Shown in pieces: positions 13,741 to 20,658 of a stretch of 20,713 nt of DNA (position 1 is its first letter; each line of letters starts with the position of its first letter). Made by a program: the position numbers and the translations under genes. The stretch covers positions 1 through 20,713 of the forward strand of contig JASEFB010000027.1 of assembly GCA_030019325.1 (NCBI GenBank), written 5' to 3'. The notes beneath the pieces are model-generated. The model saw only the letters and a program-made list of their open reading frames with translations. It was not told the DNA's origin and did not search any database. The DNA comes from an archaeon (GTDB lineage: Archaea > Halobacteriota > Syntropharchaeia > Alkanophagales > Methanospirareceae).

Positions 13741-15846
13741 ATGATGCAGGACCTGGTGACGGATAAATGGGAGGACTTTCTGAAGAGGTATTATTGGAAC
13801 GAGATCATAGAACTATCGAATTCTTACCCTGAAAGGCGTAGTTTGTTTGTTAAATTCTCTGAGATGGATATATACGATCCAACTATTGCAGATATGCTTT
13901 TAGATGACCCTGATGTAACAATTGAATCAGCAACTCGGGCTTTAAGGGAGATGGATATCCCTACCGGTGTTACACTCGACGAAGCCAATTTGCGTATAAT
14001 CAAGCTTCCGAGAAAGATAAAGATAAGGGACATTCGAAGCGAGGACATAGGTAAGCTGATAAGCATAGAGGGGTTGGTCACCAAGGCGACAGAGGTGAGA
14101 CCGAGAATAGTAGAGGCGGCATTTGAATGCCCCTTTTGCCACCATATCTTCTCGGTAATGCAAAGTGGGCGGCAATTTAAAGAGCCGGTGGAGTGTGAAC
14201 AGGAGAGCGGGGGATGTGGAAGAAAGGCACAGCGTTTCATAATACGGGTGGATAAGTCCAAATTTGTGAATGCGCAAAAAATACGGTTACAGGAGTCCCC
14301 AGAGGAATTGAGAGGTGGTGAATTACCGCAAGTACTTGACGTTAATCTGGAAGCCGACATTTCAGGCGAGGTATCTCCCGGCGATAGAGTAATTGTTACC
14401 GGGATTCTCAGGTCATATCAGAGAACAACGCAATTTGGGAAGACACCCTTTTTTGATATATTCCTTGATGGCAATTCGTTGGAGCTCAAAGAGGAGGAAT
14501 TTGAAGAGATTGAAATAACAGAAGAGGACGAACGTGAGATAATGGCGTTGCGGGATCAGCCAGATGTGTATGAGAAGCTTATAAGAAGCATTGCTCCCTC
14601 TATATACGGCTACGAAGAGATAAAGGAGGCAATGATCCTCCAATTATTCGCAGGTGTCCCAAAGGAGCTGCCGGATGAGACACGGGTAAGAGGGGATATA
14701 CACGTGCTTCTCGTTGGTGATCCGGGGGTTGCAAAGAGTCAATTGCTCACCTATTTGGTGAAGTTAGCACCGCGGGGTTTGTATACCGGTGGGAAGAGCA
14801 GCACTTCCGCGGGACTCACTGCTGCGGCGGTGAGAGATGAGTTTGGGGAAGGAAGATGGACGTTAGAAGCGGGTGCTCTGGTCCTTGCGGACAAAGGGAT
14901 CGCGGCGGTAGATGAGGTCGACAAGATGAAAAAGGAGGACCGTGATGCACTCCATGAGGCGATGGAACAGCAAACCGTTTCTATCGCCAAAGCAGGGATA
15001 ATGGCGAGGTTGAACTCACGATGTGCCTTGTTAGCAGCCGCAAACCCGAAATACGGGCGCTTCGATAAATATACCGCGATAGCCGAGCAGATAAACATGC
15101 CTCCTACGTTATTGTCACGATTCGACCTCATTTTTACCATGATGGACAGACCGAACGAAGAGGTGGACACGAAAACTGCAGAGCATATAATAGGGACACA
15201 TTACGCAGGTGAACTGCTTGCGAGGCTTGAGAACATAGGTAAAATGGAAGAAGCGGAAAGAGAGCATTTCAGGGAGGCGATGCAAACGATGGAGCCGGCA
15301 GTATCCGGGGAATTATTGAGGAAATACGTCGCGTGGAGTAAGCGGAAGGTATTCCCTGTGATGGCCGAGGAAGCGAAGAATAAGTTTTTGGAGTTCTATA
15401 TCGGGCTTCGCAGGCAGGGCTATGAAGATGAAGAGGCACCTGTTCCGGTAACAGCACGGCAGTTAGAGGCGTTGATCAGGTTGGGCGAGGCTCGGGCACG
15501 AGCTCGGCTCAGCGATAAAATAACCGCTGAGGATGCTGAACGTGTGATCAATGTGGTTACCTACTGTTTGAAACGTGTTTTTGTAGACCCAGAAACCGGC
15601 AAGCTGGATGCCGATTGGATAACCGTGGGCACAACGAAGACCAAAAGGGACCGTGCACGATCTATACGGGAGATTATAAAGGAGCTGGAGAAGGAATACG
15701 GAGAGGAAGTGCCCATCGACGAGGTGCTTGACCTTGCAGAGGAGGAAGGGATGGAAAGAGAGAAGGCTGAGGAGATAATAGAAGTGATGAAAAAAGATGG
15801 CATACTGTATTCGCCGGGAAGTGGCGTGATTAAGTTCGTAAGATAG
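13741..15846 (+). CDS. mcm: Replicative DNA helicase MCM
   Basis: This is the archaeal homohexameric MCM, the replicative helicase loaded at origins. Its 701 residues match the family length. The N-terminal domain carries a C4 zinc site (C130, C133, C152, C159) within FECPFCHHIF and CEQESGGCG, and an OB fold. The AAA+ core has Walker A GDPGVAKS (326-333), Walker B AAVDEVDKM (D391-E392), sensor-1 AAANPKYGR (N435) and the arginine finger LLSRFD (R460). The C-terminal winged helix spans about 630-701 (RSIREIIKELEKEYGEEVP ... GVIKFVR). ATG 13741 and 13744 are both possible starts; the TATA position allows either. No intein is present at the usual Walker A site. No Orc1/Cdc6 gene or origin repeat is visible nearby. 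Confidence 0.97.
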   Translation: MMQDLVTDKWEDFLKRYYWNEIIELSNSYPERRSLFVKFSEMDIYDPTIADMLLDDPDVTIESATRALREMDIPTGVTLDEANLRIIKLPRKIKIRDIRSEDIGKLISIEGLVTKATEVRPRIVEAAFECPFCHHIFSVMQSGRQFKEPVECEQESGGCGRKAQRFIIRVDKSKFVNAQKIRLQESPEELRGGELPQVLDVNLEADISGEVSPGDRVIVTGILRSYQRTTQFGKTPFFDIFLDGNSLELKEEEFEEIEITEEDEREIMALRDQPDVYEKLIRSIAPSIYGYEEIKEAMILQLFAGVPKELPDETRVRGDIHVLLVGDPGVAKSQLLTYLVKLAPRGLYTGGKSSTSAGLTAAAVRDEFGEGRWTLEAGALVLADKGIAAVDEVDKMKKEDRDALHEAMEQQTVSIAKAGIMARLNSRCALLAAANPKYGRFDKYTAIAEQINMPPTLLSRFDLIFTMMDRPNEEVDTKTAEHIIGTHYAGELLARLENIGKMEEAEREHFREAMQTMEPAVSGELLRKYVAWSKRKVFPVMAEEAKNKFLEFYIGLRRQGYEDEEAPVPVTARQLEALIRLGEARARARLSDKITAEDAERVINVVTYCLKRVFVDPETGKLDADWITVGTTKTKRDRARSIREIIKELEKEYGEEVPIDEVLDLAEEEGMEREKAEEIIEVMKKDGILYSPGSGVIKFVR

Positions 15847-16029
15847 TAGAGCATTTCTGGTTGAGCGTTGTTAAATTCCGCTCCTGATTGAAATGATGAT
15901 AAGAAGGAGTAGTAGTATTAATATACTCATGCACCATAAGAAAGGAAAGATATAGTCGTGCAAGATTAATACATGTTGATAGTAGTTAATGAGGAATAAA
16001 GAAACCAAAAAAGAGAAAGGTGAGAATCC

Positions 16030-18123
16030 ATGAAACTGGGAATTTTCCTCTGCACGTGCAACAATACCGTTGATATCGATTTTAGAACCGTTAAGAGAGG
16101 CATAAAGAAAGAGGTTGAGGTCGTTGAGACCCATGACCTACTATGCCAGGGAGGATTGGATTATATCATAGATGACCTCAGACGATTGAAGCTCGATGGC
16201 ATAATCATTGGTGCGTGCACCGAGAAGAAGCGCATCTTTGGACGAGTAACAGCCGGATTTGGCTGTGATACCTTCTTCCTAAACCTCAGAGAACACTGTG
16301 GATGGGTGCATGGAAGAAAAGAAGCAACAGAGAAGGCAAAGAGTATGATTGAAGCGGCTATCAGCTCTGCTGAAACGACTGATTCGCTTCCAAAACCTGA
16401 AAAAATCGATTTAGATGCTGGATATAAAGTGTTGGTGATAGGGAATGAAGGGGAAGGAGCATTAGAAGTTGCGAAAAGTCTTTCTCAATTGGCTACTGTC
16501 CATCTGGTGACCAAGAATATTCATGAATGGTGTGATGAGCCGGAAATACATATTGGCTCGCTCAAAGGCATAAAGGGAAAGATCGGTGATTTTGAAGTTG
16601 AGATAGAGAGCGCCATAGAGAGAGAGAAGTGCATCTCCTGTGGTCTTTGTACTGATGCGTGCTCGAAACATGCGATACGCTATGATGCGGTGGTATACAC
16701 CATTGGTGAGGAATGTGATGAATGCGGCGACTGTATTGAGGTGTGTCCAACTGGTGCTATCGCATTCCACAACCGAGAGGTGATTCATGTAGGGCAAATT
16801 CTCGTGATTGATAAGGAATGGCAAGGATCAGCCCAATTCGGGATTTATAGAGCGGACGATTACGAAGATGCACTGAAGAAAGCACATGACGTTATTTCAC
16901 ATTTAGGTGAAATAGAGAAGGAAAGGTATTTAGCGTTAGAGTTGGCACGGTGTGCAAGCGGGAGGAGTGAATTGATTGGGTGTGAGTTGTGTTTCCCTTG
17001 CCCCTACGAGGCGATAAGGAGGGAAGGGGTTAAAATGGTCTTCAGCGATGTGAAATGTCAAGGATGCGGGCTCTGTACTTCTTTATGTCCCTTATCAGTC
17101 CCTCAGCTGCGCGGATATCCCAATCGGTTACTCTATTCTCAGATAGAAAACTTATTATCAGGTGATTTGGACTCAAAAGTCCTCTTATTTGCCTGCTCAG
17201 ATCACATCGAACGGTTGAACGCAGTTGGCCGGCGAAAAATTCGTTATCCCGCGGTGTTACCACTCTTCGTGCCTTGCATTGATGTGATATCAGAGACCCA
17301 TATACTCAGCGCATTTGAACGCGGAGCTGATGGTGTTATTCTGTGGGGCTGTGAAAATAGCCATCGTGAACAGATTGAATCTAAACCCTTACAGGGTTTT
17401 CGGGGTCAACGGGGCGGAGCCCCGCTAATGGCAACATTTGCGCAACTGACCGTATCAGCCTTCAATTTGGGAGAGCGAGTGCTCCTGATGGATGATGCAG
17501 AATTCGATGCAGAGGATTTCGCAAATACCATTACGAACTTTGTCAAGACGCTCAGTCCCTCTCCGATCAGAAAGAAGAAGCCAGGAACGATTGACTTCGA
17601 TAACCCGAAGAGGGATATTTTGTTAGACTTGATACAAACCCTTTACCTGAAAACAGGCGTGCACCCAACGTTAAAAGAGGAAAATACACCATTTCCGTTC
17701 GCAGATATTTCTATCAATTCAAAATGCACGCTCTGCAATGCATGCGTGACCTTGTGCCCAACAAATGCCCTGAGTAAGGATGATAACAAAATCAATTTTG
17801 TATACGGGCTCTGTATTGCCTGTGGCTTGTGTGAGCAGGCATGTCCCGAAGGATCGATTGAATTAAGGCGGACGCTTGATTTTTCACTCCTGGTTGAAAA
17901 GACACGCAAAAAACTGTTCGAGGCTGAGCTTGTTGCGTGTGCCGAGTGTGGCAAATTATTTATGCCTAAATCGGCACTTGCGCGAATTTCAAGTATATTA
18001 AAGGAAGGTGAAGGGACAGGAGAGCTCAACGTTGAGGAACGATTAGAACTGCTCAGATATTGTGAAAAGTGCAGAGCTGTAAAAGCCATTGAGTTGTCCT
18101 TAAAAAAAGTGGAGAGTGAATAA
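16030..18123 (+). CDS. HdrA-like multi-cluster iron-sulfur protein with MvhD-like domain and embedded repeat peptide
   Basis: This is a 697-residue cytoplasmic electron-transfer protein. Residues 1-115 match the HdrA N-terminus (GIFLCTC, LNLREHCGWVHGRKEATEKA). The next segment starts like a Rossmann fold (YKVLVIGNEGEGALEVAKSL, about 132-151) but is far too short for the HdrA FAD domain and lacks GxGxxG, so FAD-based bifurcation is unlikely. Iron-sulfur motifs follow at C201/204/207/211, C229/232/235/239, C308/318/321/324 and C343/346/349/353. An MvhD-like region spans 380-508. Two further 4Fe-4S sets lie at C566-576 and C595-605, with a last Cys pair set at C637/640/678/681. Residues 452-466 (KPLQGFRGQRGGAPL) are encoded by a dispersed double-hairpin repeat. 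GGTGAG precedes the ATG. The TorD-like gene follows after four bases, suggesting a link to a Mo/W oxidoreductase encoded elsewhere. Confidence 0.85.
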   Translation: MKLGIFLCTCNNTVDIDFRTVKRGIKKEVEVVETHDLLCQGGLDYIIDDLRRLKLDGIIIGACTEKKRIFGRVTAGFGCDTFFLNLREHCGWVHGRKEATEKAKSMIEAAISSAETTDSLPKPEKIDLDAGYKVLVIGNEGEGALEVAKSLSQLATVHLVTKNIHEWCDEPEIHIGSLKGIKGKIGDFEVEIESAIEREKCISCGLCTDACSKHAIRYDAVVYTIGEECDECGDCIEVCPTGAIAFHNREVIHVGQILVIDKEWQGSAQFGIYRADDYEDALKKAHDVISHLGEIEKERYLALELARCASGRSELIGCELCFPCPYEAIRREGVKMVFSDVKCQGCGLCTSLCPLSVPQLRGYPNRLLYSQIENLLSGDLDSKVLLFACSDHIERLNAVGRRKIRYPAVLPLFVPCIDVISETHILSAFERGADGVILWGCENSHREQIESKPLQGFRGQRGGAPLMATFAQLTVSAFNLGERVLLMDDAEFDAEDFANTITNFVKTLSPSPIRKKKPGTIDFDNPKRDILLDLIQTLYLKTGVHPTLKEENTPFPFADISINSKCTLCNACVTLCPTNALSKDDNKINFVYGLCIACGLCEQACPEGSIELRRTLDFSLLVEKTRKKLFEAELVACAECGKLFMPKSALARISSILKEGEGTGELNVEERLELLRYCEKCRAVKAIELSLKKVESE
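17383..17425 (+). repeat. Double-hairpin repeat, copy C, in frame inside the HdrA-like gene
   Basis: The hairpin AAACCCTTACAGGGTTT, linker TCGGGGTCAA and hairpin CGGGGCGGAGCCCCG are read as KPLQGFRGQRGGAPL. The repeat has no stop codon in any of the three forward frames, which would favour tolerated insertion in coding DNA. Confidence 0.85.
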
Positions 18124-18127
18124 ATAG

Positions 18128-18838
18128 ATGAACGATAAACCCTTACAGGGTTTTCGGGGGCAACGGGGCGAAGCCCCGTTAATTGAAGAAATTTTGGAGA
18201 TAAGAAGAAACTTCTATGCCTTTTTGTATCGACTGTATGTGGAAGCACCGCCACGAGAGCTTGCGGATGATCTGGTGAACGAACGGTTCCATTTTCAGGA
18301 GCTATCAGCGTTAAACATAAGCGAAGAGCTATCTCAAGGATTTCGCATGATAAACGAGTTCATGAAGAAGAGCAAAGGCAAAGAGGTTGACGCACTGCAT
18401 GAAGACTTGGTACAAGAATACACTCGCTTGTTCATCGGTCCGTTTAAACTCCCTGTACAGCCCTACGAAGCGTGGTGGGTGAGTGGACATCTACTAGGCG
18501 AACCGCTGGTAAAGGTGAAGGCATTTTATAGGAAAGCGGGTATCGCTAAATCGAGCGAGTATAAAGAGCCGGAAGACCATATCGCATTTGAACTCAAGTT
18601 TATGCACTACCTCTGTGAGGAGGGATTAGCGGCTGATACTCGAGAACGGCTAAAGGAATGCTTGCAGCTACAGCGAGAATTCTTAGATGAACACATATTG
18701 AAATGGGTGCCGGCTTTCTGCGATGCATTATACAACTACGAGAGATCTGATTTCTACAAAGGTATTGCAAAACTCACCAAAGGCTTTATTTTATTAGAGG
18801 ACGCTGTGGTCAAAGATTTAGTGGAGAGTGCACGGTAA
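18128..18838 (+). CDS. TorD/DmsD-family redox-enzyme maturation chaperone
   Basis: TorD-like chaperones bind apo molybdo- or tungsto-enzymes and guide cofactor insertion or export. The 236 residues give a helical protein with the family motifs: an opening RRNFYAFLYRLYVEAPP, then LHEDLVQEYTRLFIGPFKLP with VQPYEAWW, and EPEDHIAFELKFMHYL. The N-terminus after MND is the repeat peptide KPLQGFRGQRGEAPL, encoded by a double-hairpin repeat, so the family homology begins only near residue 19. No better start codon lies between the repeat and the homologous region, so the repeat seems to supply coding sequence up to an upstream ATG. It follows the HdrA-like gene by four bases (one transcript). No Mo/W enzyme gene is in this window, so the client is encoded elsewhere. 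Confidence 0.87.
   Translation: MNDKPLQGFRGQRGEAPLIEEILEIRRNFYAFLYRLYVEAPPRELADDLVNERFHFQELSALNISEELSQGFRMINEFMKKSKGKEVDALHEDLVQEYTRLFIGPFKLPVQPYEAWWVSGHLLGEPLVKVKAFYRKAGIAKSSEYKEPEDHIAFELKFMHYLCEEGLAADTRERLKECLQLQREFLDEHILKWVPAFCDALYNYERSDFYKGIAKLTKGFILLEDAVVKDLVESAR
18137..18180 (+). repeat. Double-hairpin repeat, copy D, in frame at the start of the TorD-like gene
   Basis: AAACCCTTACAGGGTTT, linker TCGGGGGCAA and hairpin CGGGGCGAAGCCCCG are read as KPLQGFRGQRGEAPL. The copy has the same orientation and reading frame as the copy at 17383, 754 bases upstream. Confidence 0.85.
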
Positions 18839-18923
18839 TATCCTTATCTGGTTAAAATAATGATTTTAGATTTGTCCAGGTCTTAAAGATAAAGGTACTT
18901 GTTTACCGCGGAGCCCGCAGAGT

Positions 18924-18965
18924 GTGGGGCTCCGCCCCACGTCCCCGCAAGCCCTGAAAGGGCTT
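18924..18965 (-). repeat. Double-hairpin repeat, copy E (nested)
   Basis: Hairpin GTGGGGCTCCGCCCCAC (18924-18940), linker GTCCCCGC and hairpin AAGCCCTGAAAGGGCTT (18949-18965) form an inverted-orientation copy of the AAGCCC subfamily. It interrupts the left arm of the surrounding palindrome. Confidence 0.8.
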
Positions 18966-18996
18966 ACACAGAGAGTCAGGAAAAATATCTACCATT

Positions 18997-19038
18997 AAAC
19001 CCCTCCGGGGTTTCCGGGGGTATGGGGCGGAGCCCCAT
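18997..19038 (+). repeat. Double-hairpin repeat, copy F (nested)
   Basis: AAACCCCTCCGGGGTTT (18997-19013), linker CCGGGGGT, then ATGGGGCGGAGCCCCAT (19022-19038) form a copy of the AAACCC subfamily. The outer pair of the second hairpin is changed on both sides relative to copies C and D. Confidence 0.8.
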
Positions 19039-19108
19039 TATATTTCGTCATCTCAGCGCTCTCCGTGATCTCGGCGGTAAACAAATATGGAAATTTTTAT
19101 CTTCTGCC

Positions 19109-19118
19109 TTTTAATTTA
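19109..19118 (+). promoter_or_regulatory. Possible TATA box for tRNA-Cys and cysS
   Basis: The AT-rich TTTTAATTTA is centred about 30 bases before the tRNA-Cys 5' end, giving a predicted start a few bases upstream of the tRNA. It lies just outside the palindromic element. Confidence 0.4.
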
Positions 19119-19143
19119 CTTTATGATATGAACAATCACCGGT

Positions 19144-19217
19144 GCGCAGGTGGTCGAGTCCGGTAAGGCCCCCGACTGCAGATCGGGAGATCGTGGGTTC
19201 AAATCCCTCCCTGCGCT
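19144..19217 (+). tRNA. tRNA-Cys(GCA)
   Basis: The acceptor stem GCGCAGG (19144-19150) pairs with CCTGCGC (19210-19216). The discriminator is T19217, the base expected for cysteine. The anticodon stem CCCGA/TCGGG encloses loop CTGCAGA with anticodon GCA (19178-19180). The T arm GTGGG-TTCAAAT-CCCTC has one T-T mismatch. No intron; CCA is not encoded. The cysS start codon lies 11 bases downstream. Confidence 0.95.
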
Positions 19218-19228
19218 TGGTATTAAAA

Positions 19229-20566
19229 ATGGTACTAAAGGTGTATAACACGCTTCTACGAAAGAAAACACCGTTTATTCCACGGAACGGCAAGAACGTT
19301 CAGTTGTTCGTATGTGGACCGACCGTATATGATTATTCCCACATCGGTCATGCCCGCACGTACGTGGCTTTTGATGTGATAGCACGGTATCTCCAATATA
19401 AAGGCTACGATGTATTTTATCTTCAAAATATTACAGACATTGACGATAAGATCATAATCCGGGCGCGGGAAGAAGGAGTAGGTTGGAAAGAATTAGCAGA
19501 TAAGTATACAAAGGCTTATCTGGAAGATGTAGCTGCGTTAAAAATAACCGGTGTAAACAAATATGCTCCTGCTACACAGTACGTCGATGCAATTTTGAGG
19601 CAGGTCAGAACGCTTGTTGAAAAAGGCTATGCGTACGAATTAGACGATGGCATTTACTATGACGTTTCGCAGTTCACGGAGTATGGAAAGCTGTCTGGCC
19701 GCACCGTTGAGGAGGCTGGAGATGCCGTTTCACGGATAGACGAAGCAATTGGGAAGCGAACTAGAGCTGATTTCTGTCTTTGGAAACGTCATAAGCCAGG
19801 AGAACCTTACTGGGAATCAGAACTGGGAAGAGGCCGACCCGGCTGGCACATAGAAGATACCGCAATAACAGAAACAGAGTTTGGCCCAACATACGATATT
19901 CATGGCGGCGCACAAGATTTGATTTTCCCACATCATGAAGCGGAGATAGCTCAGATGGAAGCGATCAGCGGGAAAAAGCCAATGGTGAAATATTGGTTGC
20001 ATACCGGTTTTCTGAAGGTGGAGGGGAGAAAGATGTCGAAGTCACGTGGGAACTTTATAACGATTCACGAAGCTTTGAATAAGTGGGATGTAGATACGCT
20101 GCGGCTCATGCTTGTTTCAACACACTATCGCAGTCCTATAAACCATTCTGAATCCGCAGTGGAGCAAGCTCAGGATAGCTTACGATACATTCGGGCTGCA
20201 ACTAAATCTGGAAAGAAGAGAGTGGCCGTGAAAAAGTGGATTGAAACGTTTGTTGATGCCATGGATGATGACTTCAACACACCGAAAGTTGTAGCCCTCC
20301 TTCTTGAGATGGCAAAGCGAATGAACAAAACTGAAGAAGAGCTATCACCCGCGATCTATGAGATAGGAGAAGTTCTTGGAATCGATTTTAGGCTGGAAGA
20401 AAAACCGCTTCCGCCTGAATTGATGAAGTTGATTAAGAAGCGAGAAGAACTGCGGGAACAAAAGCGATGGGAGGAAGCTGATAGGATTAGAGAAGAGATG
20501 AAGAAGAAAGGGATTTTGCTCAACGATACACCTGAGGGAACTGAGTGGGTAGTTAAAATTGTATAG
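19229..20566 (+). CDS. cysS: Cysteinyl-tRNA synthetase
   Basis: This is a class I aminoacyl-tRNA synthetase charging tRNA-Cys, 445 residues from ATG 19229. Frames extending further upstream run into the tRNA and are not real. Motifs: CGPTVYDYSHIGHAR with HIGH at 38-41, the RPGWHIED segment, FPHHEAEIAQ, and the KMSKS loop at 268-272 (GRKMSKSRGNF). The DALR-like helical domain and a C-terminal helix ending TPEGTEWVVKIV complete it. Of the four zinc ligands of the E. coli enzyme (C28, C209, H234, E238), C29, H235 and E239 align, but the C209 position is Asp210. The start is 11 bases after tRNA-Cys and has no Shine-Dalgarno sequence, so the tRNA and its synthetase are probably one transcript. Confidence 0.95.
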   Translation: MVLKVYNTLLRKKTPFIPRNGKNVQLFVCGPTVYDYSHIGHARTYVAFDVIARYLQYKGYDVFYLQNITDIDDKIIIRAREEGVGWKELADKYTKAYLEDVAALKITGVNKYAPATQYVDAILRQVRTLVEKGYAYELDDGIYYDVSQFTEYGKLSGRTVEEAGDAVSRIDEAIGKRTRADFCLWKRHKPGEPYWESELGRGRPGWHIEDTAITETEFGPTYDIHGGAQDLIFPHHEAEIAQMEAISGKKPMVKYWLHTGFLKVEGRKMSKSRGNFITIHEALNKWDVDTLRLMLVSTHYRSPINHSESAVEQAQDSLRYIRAATKSGKKRVAVKKWIETFVDAMDDDFNTPKVVALLLEMAKRMNKTEEELSPAIYEIGEVLGIDFRLEEKPLPPELMKLIKKREELREQKRWEEADRIREEMKKKGILLNDTPEGTEWVVKIV

Positions 20567-20574
20567 CTGAGAAT

Positions 20575-20640
20575 AAATCCCAACTTCAAATACTACCAAA
20601 TCCCAAGTAAATCCCAATTTCCAAATTCCAAAGAGAAAGG
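20575..20640 (+). repeat. AAATCCCAA/ACTACCAA repeat tract after cysS
   Basis: Starting nine bases after the cysS stop, AAATCCCAA, three bases and CAAATACTACCAAATCC (20575-20603) match the S4 3'-end repeat at 26 of 29 positions. Further AAATCCCAA-like units follow to about 20630. Confidence 0.65.
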
Positions 20641-20658
20641 ATAAGCAAAAAGGGGTTG

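Larger units (their letters stand above)
18899..19084. repeat. Palindromic MITE-like element carrying nested repeats
   Basis: Perfect 11-bp terminal inverted repeats TTGTTTACCGC (18899-18909) and GCGGTAAACAA (19074-19084) bound the element. Inside, the left GAGCCCGCAGAG ... CACAGAGAG matches the complement of the right CTCTCCGTGATCTCGG imperfectly. The left arm is interrupted by double-hairpin copy E and the centre by copy F. This fills most of the 305-base gap between the TorD-like gene and tRNA-Cys. No transposase is present. Confidence 0.6.

Noticed and set aside
18899..19084. CRISPR array near tRNA-Cys
   Set aside because: The repeats are palindromic, in opposite orientations and not regularly spaced; no spacers or cas genes are present.
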